The notes below the pieces were generated by a model that saw nothing but the letters and a program-made list of their open reading frames with translations, did not search any database and had not been told where the DNA came from. A stretch of DNA of 64,000 nt from NCBI GenBank assembly GCA_905182985.1, contig CAJJDN010000036.1, positions 312,982-376,981 of the forward strand. Direction: 5' to 3'. Positions within the stretch are counted from its first letter, which is position 1; the number at the start of each line of letters is the position of its first letter. Below are positions 47,600 through 58,622 of this stretch, in pieces. Source of the stretch: Paramecium sonneborni. Taxonomy: Eukaryota > Ciliophora > Oligohymenophorea > Peniculida > Parameciidae. Both the position numbers and the translations under genes were made by a program.

Positions 47600-50358
47600 A
47601 TGAAAACATTATTAAATAATAAGAAATAACTTGGATAGGAAACTCAAACAAAATAATTATAAAAACATGAATCTGCAGCCACTGTTAGTCTTGTTTATCC
47701 ATAATTGAAATAATAAAATAGAATAACATCAGCTTATTATTCAGCGAAATTGATAAAAGGTATAATGATGTGGATATAAGATTAGGGCTTCCAATAAGTG
47801 CTTAACCAATTTCTAGACCAATAAAAAAGGTTCCACAATTACAATATCCTTTTTTTTAAGAACATCCATAACTATAAATGTAATCAATTCATGATGAGGA
47901 TGTATAACAATCAAAGCAAACTCAAGAACCTGAATTTGAGATTAGAGCAACAACTGCTCCTGAAGGTGCTCAAAGGAAGCCTAAACCAATTTAAGATTTT
48001 AGATAATTGATTTAACGTGTACCTTAAGTAATAAAGATGGAACCGACAGCAGGATAATTTGCAATTTAAAATATATTTCCTGAGTATATTGTAAAAAATA
48101 GAAAATTAAATAAATTAGTAAGATTTCGATGAATTTACAGTGAACCCTCATGTTCATAAACATATGGAACGATTAAAATCTTCAACGAGATTAGTAAATT
48201 ATTAATAATTGCCTCGAAATCAGTCATCAAAATTAGAAAGATAGAGAGAATTAATTGAAAAAACCATATCCAATAGACCAGTTTAATCATAATAAATAAA
48301 AAAAAGAAAATTATTACCTGACAACAGACCTAAAACAACAAATTATAAGAGAGAAAATCATTTAGGAGATTGTTGGAAAGATTTAGCGTAAAAAGTTGTG
48401 GTTTAGGCAAATACTGCAAATAAGGGTAAAGAAGAATCAGTTCATGAATCAGAAAAATCATTAACTCATTTAGATTTGGAAACTAATGTGTTGACTTAGA
48501 AAGAGAAAGACTATATTAAAAAGAAAAGAAAATAATTTTTAGATGATTTAAGACCTTATTTAGAAATGAAATAAGCATAGGCAGAAAAAAAAAGAGCAAA
48601 AGCTAAAAGGGAAGTTTTGCTAGATAAATTCGATTAACATAATTCATTATTAAGTGAATTAGAAGATGATGGAGATTTAGCAAAGGAAGAAAGTATTGAA
48701 ATGTTAGATGATGAAATTTAAATATTTGATAAGCCTCTAGTTCAATAATAAAACTTCTTTTCTAAAGTTGATCCAATAAATCGTTCATTTGAATAATAAT
48801 TAAAAGAAACTCAACAAAAATTTGAATAAATGGTTAAAGAAGATAATAAATTATATGAAGATGCACAGAAAAATAAAATTGATAAACCTGCTCCATTTTT
48901 AAAAGTAGGAGATCATTTTTCATTAGATGAAATCAATTTAGTACTAAGAGAGTTAAAGAAATCAGTAGATGATAGAAACTACGAATGTAATTAAAATATA
49001 TATTTTAAGTATTGGATGGTATTTGCAAGAATCTAAAGTTCTTTTGGTAATTTAGCAAATAAACAAGAATTTTACTATTAAAATTAAGTTCTTTGGTTTA
49101 TTACAAATGTGGAGAATATATCTTCTATGAAGGTGATGTAGGAGAATAAATGTATATTATTCTAAATGGAGGTTGTCATGTAAGAATTAAGAATCCTCAT
49201 GTGGCTGATTGCAATCCTATTGTAAGTACACTTTATACAGGATAACAATTTGGAGAATTAGCATTGATAGATCCTAACACAAAAATTAATAGACCAGATC
49301 AAAATTAATTACATTCAAATAGCAAATATACATTGAATTAAATAAGAAATGAGATGGATAGATAAGAATTACAAAAGGAAAAAGCTAAAAATTGGTGGAA
49401 AAAGGACTACAATGAAGAAGAGAAATAAGAATAAGTTAAAATACAACCAAAGAGAAGTGCTTCTATTGAATGTGCAGTAGATACTTATTTGTTGGCAATT
49501 TCAAGAGATTACTTTAAAAGCATTATACTTAATGTGATTACTTCAGAACTTGAAGATAAATTAAAAACATTATTAACTATGCCTTGTTTTGATGTATTAT
49601 TATCAATATTTATAATAGTTTCTATCTTAAATGGAATTAATACCTATAGCCAATCTATTGGAGAGTGAAACCTATAGATTAGGTTAAGTCATTTTGAAAG
49701 AAGGAGAGCCTCAAAAATACTTTTATATTGTAGCTAGTGGTAGATGCAAATGTGTGAAGGAAGAAGTTTTTATAAGAGATTTGAAAGTGATGAGAGCTGA
49801 TGATCCAAATAAAAAGAAACCTTTGAAATGTGGACTTATTGATTGTAAAATATTATAATTATTAAAGATGCTTAAATTAGAGAAGACAAAAAAATGAGAG
49901 TCAAGAATACATCTTTAGATTTAGAAAATGTACCTGGATTAGGAATTCCTCAGTCTTTTTAATATTAAGAAATATACAAAAATAAAGAGTATATGGCATT
50001 CAAATATCATTTTCTTTATAAGGAATTTGTAAGAGGAGATTTTTTTATGGGTAGAGTTCTTTTGAATGAATATAAATTATTTGATGAAGATATAATGGAA
50101 ATGAAATATGATTTATCTGAAAAAAGTAGATTGACAGTGATAAGTGATGCAGCAAAGACTGAAGTGTACAAATTGGATAAAGGTTTATTTCATTTGGTGA
50201 GCCAACCTTTGAAACAACATTTGATAGATGGAATAAAGCGAAAACCAGAATTTGATCATATATTTGATAGTGAAGAAGCGAAGAAAGTGAAAAAGTGGGA
50301 TGCATATAAAATGAATTTATTTAAAGCGGTGATGGAGTAAAAGGAATTGAAAAATTGA
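47600..50358 (+). CDS. Protein with two cyclic-nucleotide-binding domains
   Basis: Spliced from several small introns (29, 28 and about 30 nt clear). The N-terminal third is Gln/Pro-rich and basic (a SEIDKRYNDVDIRLGLP stretch). Two cNMP-binding folds follow. The first: YYKCGEYIFYEGDVGEQMYI, GGCHVRIKN, and the phosphate-binding cassette start FGELALIDPNT, interrupted by an insert of about 60 residues before RSASIECAVDTYLLAI. The second: RLGQVILKEGEPQKYFYIV, SGRCKCV, then GDFFMGRVLL and SRLTVISDAAKTEVYKL; its cassette is degenerate. There is no kinase or channel domain, so it may be a regulatory or ciliary cNMP sensor. The start at 47600 follows the FYVE gene by 53 bp and the stop precedes dynamin by 28 bp. 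The exact exon map around 48990-49110 is uncertain. Confidence 0.78.
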
Positions 50359-50386
50359 TTTTTTTTTTAATTAATTCATTATTACG

Positions 50387-52445
50387 ATGAAATCTGGATT
50401 ATGGGATAATATGAGAAAAATGGTCACTTTAATAGATGATCTAAGAGATTGTGGTGTTTAAGATTACATAAAATTACCGAGAATATGTGTTGTTGGTATG
50501 TAGAGTGCAGGAAAGAGTAGTTTATTGGAAAATATTTGTGGATTGGATTTCTTACCAAGAGGAGATGTAATTGATAAATTGCTATAAAAAAAAGGGTGTA
50601 GTAACACGTAGACCATTAGAATTACGTCTTGTTCATATTCAAGAAAGATTATAACCATGGGCAATCTTTAAAGAAGTACCAGAGAAAAAGTTTACAGATT
50701 TTACAAAGGTTCGTGAAGAAATTGATAGATTAACAGATGCAAAAGCAGGATAGAAAAAGAGTAAAGATATGATAAGATCATAGACATCTTACCTGATCCA
50801 ATAGAATTGACAATTTGGTCACCTGATTGTCCAGATCTTACTATTATAGATTTGCCAGGAATAACTTTAATACCATTAAAAGATTCGGATTAACCAGATA
50901 ATATTGAAGAAATTACATTAAATATGTGCAGAAGGTATTAATAATATATTATAATTATAGATATTGTGAAGATGAACGTACTATCATTCTATGTGTAATG
51001 CCTGCAAGTTAAGATATTACTACATAGAGATCTTTAAAATTAGCTCGTCAACTTGATCCAGATGGTATTAGAACTATTGGTGTTATTACTAAAATTGATA
51101 TTATGGGAGAAGGTTCAGATGCATCTAAAGTATTAATGAATGAAGAAGTTAAATTAAGATTAGGATATATAGGAGTCAAAAATAGAAGCTAATAAGATAT
51201 TATCAATAAAGTACCTGTATAGAAAGCTCTTCGATAAGAAGAAGATTATTTCGCAAGTGATCCTCGTTATTCAGGAATACCTTAAGATATATTAGGAACT
51301 AGAGCTTTAATTGAAAAATTAACAACTGTCTTATATCAACATATTAGAAAGTGTTTACCTGATATTATAAAAGAAATTGATTCCAAAGCTGATGAATGTG
51401 AAGATAAACTCAAATTACTTGGTACTGAATTACCAAGAGATTAAAAAGACAAAGTTTAATTAGTTTTCAATTTACTACAAGATTATACAGATGGTTTTAA
51501 AAATACTATGGATGGAAAATATGATAAAAATGAAGCTACTATTCAAGATGAGTAAAAGAAAATTGAACTTACAGGAGGAGCTAAAATTAAATAAATTTTT
51601 AATGAACTTTATTTTGAGTATGCTGATGAAAAATATCATGTTACAGATTGTTATCTAGATTAAGATATTGAATTAGCTGATCAATTACATTAAGGTGATA
51701 GTATACCTGGATTCCCTTCTTTTGATAGTTTTCTCTATTTAATTGTTCCCAAAGTTTAAGCTCTCATTAAACCTGCTTAAGATGTTCTAGATCAAATATT
51801 CTAATATATGGATGAAATCAGTTAATAAATTCTAAGAAAAGTATTTAATTCTTATAATAATTAGGTATTCACTAGATTCCCTTCAGTTCTAGATGAAATC
51901 TCAGAAATGAGTCGTAAAGTTATCGAATCTTAAAGAGCCAAAGCTGAATAAGTAGTGATCAATCAAATTGAATCAGAAATGAATTACATCTATACTAATG
52001 ATGAGGAATATTTAACAACAAAGGCTGATCTTGTCTTTAAATAAAACTCTAAAACCGTTGATCCAAAAAAAATTTTAGTTAGGGAGCTTAGAAATAGAGT
52101 AGATCTCTATTATAAAATATTAATCAGAAATCTAAGAGACAGTATTCCAAAAGTAGTTGATTATTTAATTCTTTTAGTATATTGGTTATTACTTGGTGAA
52201 ATAAACTTTGGATAAAATGTAAATGGTTTTATATGATCAAATGAATAAGAGTGACAATGTTTTCTAAATGTTAGAAGAGGTATATAGATTCCTATTTACA
52301 ATATTTTAGCCTGTCTACATCTTATAAGAAAGATAATAACTCCAAAAAACTTTGAAGGCGTTGAAATAGGCAAAGAAAATACTTAAATAAGACCCAGAGT
52401 AATTATTTTATCCATATTCCAAGTCTTTCGAAGGGCCGTGGTTGA
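50387..52445 (+). CDS. Dynamin-related GTPase
   Basis: 633 aa after six introns (28, 23, 26, 25, 30 and 25 nt), which exactly restore frame. GTPase motifs: G1 GMQSAGKSS, switch region [15 protein letters not shown]3 DLPGIT, G4 TKID (usually TKLD). The middle domain/stalk and a C-terminal GTPase effector domain follow (KVVDYLI region replaced after splicing by [16 protein letters not shown]). No PH or Pro-rich domain, so it belongs to the Drp1/DrpA-type group used in organelle fission or endocytosis; ciliates have lineage-specific dynamins. The final 25-nt intron gives a short ending DLSKGRG then TGA at 52443; unspliced, the frame would run into RPS15A. Confidence 0.95.
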
Positions 52446-52529
52446 TTGAACATTTTATAACATATTAAAATAATAAGTTAGCATATTAAATAAGATTTAA
52501 AAATAATTAAAAAAAATATTTATTGATCA

Positions 52530-52975
52530 ATGGTGAAAATGAATGTCCTCAATGATTGCCTCCGTTCTATAGTGAACGCTGAAAGGTTGTACTTGTTGTC
52601 CTAACTTTTTAAGACAAGGAAGAAAGCAAGTGCTCATTAGACCCACATCCAAATTAGTTGTGAAGTTCTTATAAGTTATGCAAAGACACGGCTACATTGG
52701 TGAATTCGAAATCGTTGATGATCATAGAAGTGGCAAGATTGTTGTTGAATTATTGGGTACTCAATAATCGATAAATTTTAGGACGCATTAATAAATGTGG
52801 TGTAATCTCTCCCAGATATGATGTTACATTAGGAGAATTTGAAAGATGGGCTAACAACATTCTACCTGCTAGATAATTTGGTTGTGTCGTCCTTACAACC
52901 AATGTTGGCATCCTTACCCATGAAGAAGCCAGATAAAGACATATTGGAGGTAAAATCCTTGGTTTCTTTTATTGA
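52530..52975 (+). CDS. RPS15A: 40S ribosomal protein S15A (uS8)
   Basis: 130 aa, exactly the usual eukaryotic length, after introns of 28 and 25 nt. Recognised from [71 protein letters not shown] and the conserved end GGKILGFFY. Base use is visibly less AT-rich than that of neighbours, as expected for a highly expressed gene. It follows dynamin by 84 bp on the same strand. Confidence 0.97.
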
Positions 52976-53624
52976 TATAATTATAAACAAAGTACAATAT
53001 ATATTTATGTAATTATTTAAGCAATTTGATATAAGTTTATATATTATGCATTTTATATTATAAAAATGTTTAATTATTTTCTATCATTTATTAATAATAA
53101 TTTCTGTATTTCTCTACATTTACTAGCATCAAAATAAATTTATTTTTGCTTTTATTCTCTATTAAATTATAATTTATTACCTATAGATTTTTCTTTTATC
53201 ATTCATTAACTTAATTAATTTCTAATTAATTTCTTGATAACTCTTTTTATTAATTAATTAATTCATAAAGACTTAATTTTTTTATTATTATTATGTTAAA
53301 ATATCAAACAAAAATTGTGATCCTTTATCAGTTTCTATATTATTACAAAAAGGTAGATTTAACATTTAAAAATGTTTAAATAATATTTTTAATTGAAGTT
53401 CCAAAGAATTATTTGAATTTTATTTTAATGGAATAAGTTTAGAAAATTATTACTAAAATTATTTTTAAAGTTTAGAAAAGAAAATAAAATTTGCATGGTT
53501 TATTTATCTAAAATTGTTGAAATGGTTTAAGAAAATGAATAAAATTTATGTATTTATTCTAAAAAAATTAGCTTTTTGTGAAAGAACTTTTAAAATAATA
53601 ATAATTTTAATGTTTGTTGGTTTT
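52976..53624. other. Convergent intergenic region
   Basis: AT-rich 650 bp between RPS15A (+) and the trichocyst-matrix-like gene (-). The left 150 bp contain only short frames. The minus-strand candidate at 53129-53365 is listed separately; its frame stays open upstream to about 53620 but without another ATG. Confidence 0.45.
53129..53365 (-). CDS. Possible small protein, 78 aa
   Basis: Frame of 79 codons including TGA, starting MLNLPFCNNIETDKGSQFLF and continuing Gln/Lys/Asn-rich (ILTQQQQKNQVFMNQLI). The same frame is open and protein-like for about 45 further codons upstream (for example SLELQLKILFKHFQ), with no ATG, so an unseen first exon or a decayed gene is possible. No homologue recognised. 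Confidence 0.35.
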
Positions 53625-54871
53625 TCATTATTTTCCTTTTCTATTTTGAATAGGTGCTTGGTTGATAACTGCATGTTCTTCAATAAGAGATTCACCAACG
53701 TATTCATTAACTCTCTTTTTCAAATATTCATTAACAGTTGCAATCTTTTCTCTATAGATTAAAAGGGATTCTTCTAATAATTAATTTTCTTCATGTCTCT
53801 TGGCTTTTTCAGAATTGTACAATTTCTTTTTATAATTATATTCCTCTTAAAATATGATAAATAATTATTACCTTAAGTTAAACTTAGGATTCTCATGCTT
53901 TAATCTTATAGTTCTTTCTTTTTGGTTAATATATCTGAAGCTAATTCCTTATCATTTTAAAGAGAGTTCAAGAATTTAGCTTTAGCATCATATTCTTATT
54001 TAAGAGATTCTTATTCAGCAAGTAAGTTGGTCTTGAAATCAGCAAAATCATTGGCAGATTAGATTTCTTATTCTTCTAAACCTTTAATAGTTTCTCTTAA
54101 TTTTTCAATTAATGATTAAATGATTCCAACAACATCTTTTTCTAATAAAGAAGCTAATTATTCTCCACTTCCGCGTGATCCTTAATTTAATATAGAAATT
54201 ACTTGTTTAAGCAAATGAAGTTTCTTAATCTCCTAATTTAACAAAATCTTAGACAGCTTGTTCTTCAAACAAGTTAGCATACTTACTCAATTTTTCTGCA
54301 TAATCCCCAATGTGACTTTTTTCAACAAATGTACTTTATTTGCTTTAAGCATCACTTCTAACCCAATCAAGTACAGAAAGAGCATTTTTATATTCTCTAA
54401 GTGTATCTATGAAAAGAGCATTGGCTTCACATCTTTATTCAGCTAAATTTTCAAGTTTAACTTCATTTGCCTTATATCGCTTGTTATTCCAATTTAAGTA
54501 ATCAGTTGTTTATTGAATTTTAAGACTTGATGGTTTTTTAAGATAAATAAATACTCAACAGCTTCTAAGTCTTATTGGGCTGCAGCAGCACTCTTTGAAT
54601 TAACATTAACAATTCCTGAGAACTCATTGATGTCTTATAAAATAGCTGATTCAAAGCGTTAGAAGGTAAGGTCTGCTTTATCTTGAGCTTCAACATTTGC
54701 ACCTTATAGATCTTCAAGTAAAATAAGCACTGATTAGATGGCATCTTATGAACTTAAGACATTTGTTTTAGAACTAAGTAAATTCAAAAAGTCTGTATTG
54801 ATCTTCTTTGGGCTACAAAATACACTCTAACTCAAAAGGAGAATGACTAACATTCCTGAAATACTTTTCAT
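53625..54871 (-). CDS. Trichocyst matrix protein-like secretory coiled-coil protein
   Basis: 389 aa after introns of 29, 22 and 26 nt. It starts with a signal peptide (MKSISGMLVILLLSQSVFC). The mature part is helical and Ala/Gln/Glu-rich with the pattern seen in Paramecium trichocyst matrix proteins and Tetrahymena Grl proteins: a first coiled-coil block, a central CEANALFIDTLREYKNALSV-LDWVR segment, then GSGEQLASLLEKDVVGIIQS and a second coiled-coil block. These proteins form the crystalline core of regulated secretory organelles and expand on calcium-triggered exocytosis. No propeptide site can be fixed by eye. TMPs form large multigene families; the subfamily is not assigned. Confidence 0.7.
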
Positions 54872-55263
54872 TCTTTTCCAATAATAATAATATTGATTAT
54901 AAATACCGTTTTTACATTAATATACATGTTGATTTGAGGATAAAGCATACTCTTTGGTAAAATTAAATTTTAAATATAGGAGTTCAATAGACTCTTAAGA
55001 GATCAAACATAGATATTAATTGAAGATGATTGAAATTACAATGTATTAAGTATTTTAAATATGAAAAATGATAAATTTCTATTTAATAATATGAGAGTAT
55101 TATTATTATTTGAGTAATTTGATGATTCTAAATTTGAATAAAAAATGAAATTTAAATAGAATTATAGAAAGTAAATAGAGAATGAGATATAAGAAATACA
55201 GAGTAAAATGTTAGAGATGTTAAATTAACATAATAATTTTTTGATAATTTGTTTGTGTATTAT
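54872..55263. other. Intergenic region with coding-like scraps
   Basis: Spacer of about 390 bp between two minus-strand genes. It holds a forward-strand piece that looks like exons around a 23-nt intron (GTAAAA...ATAG near 54957; EFNRLLRDQTQILIEDD then TGA) but has no start. A second forward frame from 55061 (MKNDKFLFNNMRVLLL, then Gln/Glu-rich) is coding-like for about 60 codons before entering the antisense of the next gene. Promoter for the minus-strand gene at 54871 must lie here. Confidence 0.4.
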
Positions 55264-56290
55264 TCAAATATCAGGAAGTGGTTAATTACATCCAGACCAT
55301 TTGTTCATAACCTTTTTACCATCTTTAATATCGAACCACAAATCTCCAATAATACCAATATCCCTAAGGAATCTACCACCTGGTGTGTGATAATCTTAAT
55401 ATGAATCAGTATCATCAGTATCCTAATTATATTATATAATAGATTTACTTCACTATCAGGGAAATTGAGAGGAGGTGGATGAGTAATTCTCCAATGATCT
55501 TCATCTGGATATCTTTAATAAAGGAATTCAGCCCCTAAAAAGAATAAGATAGAAATAGTTACAGAAATAAACAAATGGCATAGTAGCCATTAAAGCCCAT
55601 GGCCACATAGGTCCTCTTTTTCTAAAATGTTAAGTTCTAAAACTTTCAGTTTAGAAATCACAATCTTCAGATTCATAATCAAATTCATGGTTAACATCAG
55701 CATCTTAATCTTATTAGGCTGCAGTTAAATGTTAGATTGGTTGTCCTACTTATTTGTTTTCTGGTTTCAAAAGAAGTGATGGATCATAAAGATGATTTTA
55801 TGGTAAGGTTTCAGATGGATTGAAATGAACAAGTTTTCCTTCAAATGGCCAGACATATGTTTTTGGATCTGGACATCCAACATGTTTAGTAGGAATAATA
55901 TAATCTGGATTGTATTTTGGATCATCTCTCCAATCATATGGTTTACCATGAGCTTCATTATAATTAACACCTGGGTAATACATATATCCAGGACCCTCTA
56001 TGATAAAATAATCATTTATTACACTCAAAATAAGTATATAAATTCTAATGATCCAAATGTTAAGTAATTGTATTGTATTCTACCTTTGGTCTACTTCTAC
56101 CATGAGCTACTGCATGATCTCCATGTCCATGTCCATGATCTCCATGTCCGTGATCTCCATGTCCATGATCACCATGATCTCCATGATCATCATGATGGCC
56201 AAAAGGATTAGGCACTTTTGTAGAATTAGCAAATGTTTGAATTGTCACTTTTCTAAGTTGATTCTTCAATCCTCTAGATAAATGAATCAT
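55264..56290 (-). CDS. His-rich mitochondrial-type membrane protein, 315 aa
   Basis: Introns of 25, 28 and 26 nt give one frame of 315 aa. The N-terminus (MIHLSRGLKNQLRKVTIQTF) is basic and amphipathic like a mitochondrial presequence. A Gly-His-Asp repeat follows, then a Tyr/Pro/Trp-rich region (EQGPGYMYYPGVNYNEAHG, YDWRDDPKYNPDY), one probable membrane segment (MWPWALMATMPFVYFWAEFL) and an acidic tail with HTPGGRFLRDIGIIGDLWF. Layout and composition recall nuclear-encoded complex I accessory subunits such as NDUFB8 or ciliate-specific respiratory subunits, but I could not match it securely. The exact function stays open. Confidence 0.7.
56113..56200 (-). repeat. Coding Gly-Asp-His repeat
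   Basis: Repeats of 9 to 15 bp on the minus strand encode HGDHGDHGHGDHGHGDHGH-type units near residues 34-58 of the mitochondrial-type protein. The codon mix (GGA/GAT/CAT with silent CAC and GGT) shows the unit has diverged little. The forward strand gives an artefactual Met/Ser-rich frame. Confidence 0.85.
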
Positions 56291-56335
56291 TTAATTTTAA
56301 TTATACACATTCAGAATATCTTAATTATCTGTTAG

Positions 56336-56731
56336 ATGAATTCAAACAATAGTACGGTTTCGCATATTTCAGAAAATTACGAAACCAAATATTACCTTCA
56401 TGATTAAGACAAAGAAAATAACAATATTTAAATACCGACATTTTTATAATACTATCAACTTCATAATTCAACCAGTCTTAATACAATCACATAAAAATTA
56501 ACACACACTATTAGCCAAATTCAAGAAACTGAAAACTCTCTTTATGAAACCTTATAGAAAACTGATATCACTGAACAATAGAAGCAAAACATTAAAATAA
56601 GAATAATTAAATTATAAATGCTACAAGTCATTGCTTAGTTTAAGACTGAAACTTAATCAAATCTATCCACTATCTAAAGAGAATTAAGAGAAATTCAAAA
56701 TTATATCCTTCATGAATTGCTTCAATTTTGA
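56336..56731 (+). CDS. Small helical protein, 131 aa, unknown
   Basis: Uninterrupted frame of 132 codons including TGA, beginning MNSNNSTVSHISENYETKYY. Composition is balanced, with two helical stretches in the second half (LTHTISQIQETENSLYETL and LQMLQVIAQFKTETQSNL), typical of a small coiled-coil subunit. It diverges from the mitochondrial-type gene with 45 bp between start codons and converges on the next minus-strand gene (38 bp). No homologue recognised. Confidence 0.6.
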
Positions 56732-56769
56732 ATTACTATATATATATGTTACATTTTAAGTTAAATATT

Positions 56770-58618
56770 TCATTTAGTAGTGAATCCATATCTAGATTAT
56801 CTCAAATCAACTGTTGATAATTTGCTAGCACTCAATCTTAATTGTCTTTTATATTTCTCTTTACTCTCCATCAATTGCTTAGATTATCTATAATATTTCT
56901 ATTGACTCAAGAATCTTGTTTTGTCAATTGGAAAATTACATAATAAATCTTTCTATTTTATTATCTCATCTGGTTTATGAATAGCCAACATTTCTGAAAA
57001 TTTTAAATCTGATCTTGGATTTATTTTCTTAAATATTTCATCAGTCTTATCTATGTCTGGTTAATTGTATAGATCTGATTCACATTTATCAATTGCCTTA
57101 CTATACTACTCTCTAAAATATCCTACAACCTCATCAAATGCTTATTTTAAATACTTTTATCTCTAATGATTTACAACTACTTTCTCCTCCCTTTATAACT
57201 TCTCTTTCTCCTCTATCTCTCTTAAAACTAATTATTTATAATCCTAATTGATTAAGGAAATCTCCTTCAATATCATTTCATCCCACTCTATCTTTCTTAC
57301 ATCTATAAACTACAATTATCCTGCATCTATTATATATAAATTATCAAAATCATCCTTAGCAAAATCCAATCTCAATTTCATTATTTTTCTTTAATGATAC
57401 GCTTCAAAAAAATGAACAATCTAATACATATGATAACTAACTATTTATGATATTTTATTACTATAAATATTATGACATATTCTTTTTCTTTAAATCTTTT
57501 AAATACAATTCATGTTATCTAATATGATTACCTGTCTAAAAATTTGGATTATTTATTTAACAAATCTATTCTAATGCTTTATCAAACTACTCTTAATATT
57601 TTATATCATCCTTTATGTATGTAATACGTTGATATCTATTCTTATTTAATTCATTTAATTATAACTTCTACTCTTCACTTAACTTTATACTATCATCTAC
57701 TATTTTTGATTTGCTTTGTTTAACTTCTGTTGGCTTTTCTTCTTCTTTTTATTTCTTTGTATCTTTTCCTATTGACTATTTTGATAATCTATTGTTCTCA
57801 AACTTTTCTATATTCTCTTTAGCTTTGAATATTAATTTTCCATAAAAATCATATGGATATGCTTGGATCATAACTATTGTATCCCATACTGAATCAATTT
57901 TTCTTTTCTCAAATAATTACATCGCAGCTAATTAAGACATTATTTATTCTCCTCCATTTTTGAATTTAACCAATATAAAGTCCTTTTAGATTCCTATATT
58001 CTAAACATATTTTTTTATCCCTTATTATATTTCTGCGCTCTTCTAATCAAATTCTAAATTATTGAAATCTTTATTCTCTCTTTTCTCTGTTGCTATTCTT
58101 AATTCTATATCATATTCTGTTCTTCTTTTTACTAAAAATTGCCCAAGTTCTTATAAATTAGTCAATAAGTGTCTGTCTCTGATAATTCTGAGACCTTTAT
58201 CTTTGTCATGATAAATTAAAACACAAGGCTCTCTTTAATAGAAGAATAATGTATCCATTACTCTCAAATTTAATGTTTTTCCATTTTTTGTTGGTTGCAT
58301 CATTTTAATAGAGAGACCTAAAAAATCAATAGGATCTCTAATTTATGGTAATAATTATGATCCTCCATCTTTTTTCATGAATCTTACATGAGTCTATTCA
58401 TCTGGTAAATATCTATCACTTGGTTAATCATAGAAATCATCATAAACTAAATCCTTTTTTAATTGATTGTCGGTCATAAGTTAATGGTGACATATTGAAC
58501 AATCACAGTTAAATTTTGAATGAATGTGATAATTTTTATTAATCTTCTCTTCTCGATCAGCATAGAGAGAAAGAATTTGTTACATAAGTTCTTAATCTGA
58601 ATCATTATTATTAATCAT
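56770..58618 (-). CDS. Uncharacterised protein with coiled-coil tail, 607 aa
   Basis: One 25-nt intron (GTAATAAAAT...TTAG near 57465) gives a 607-aa frame. The N-terminus has a Cys/His cluster (NCDCSICHHQ, residues about 31-40) that could bind metal. Residues 60-200 look globular (DPIDFLGLSIKMMQPTKNG, VLIYHDKDKGLRIIRDRHLL). The C-terminal third is basic and helical, with a long coiled coil (REIEEKEKLQREEKVVVNHQ). No known family recognised. The start codon lies only 4 bp from the divergent start of the Hsp110-like gene; the alternative Met at residue 12 would widen the gap to 37 bp. Confidence 0.7.
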
Positions 58619-58622
58619 ATTA

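Noticed and set aside
52400..52560. Dynamin reading into RPS15A as a fusion
   Set aside because: A 25-nt intron (GTAATT...CCAAG) gives a short natural end with TGA at 52443; RPS15A has its own ATG at 52530.
56048..56281. Met/Ser-rich frame on the plus strand
   Set aside because: It is the antisense of the Gly-His-Asp coding repeat; spliced protein structure is on the minus strand.
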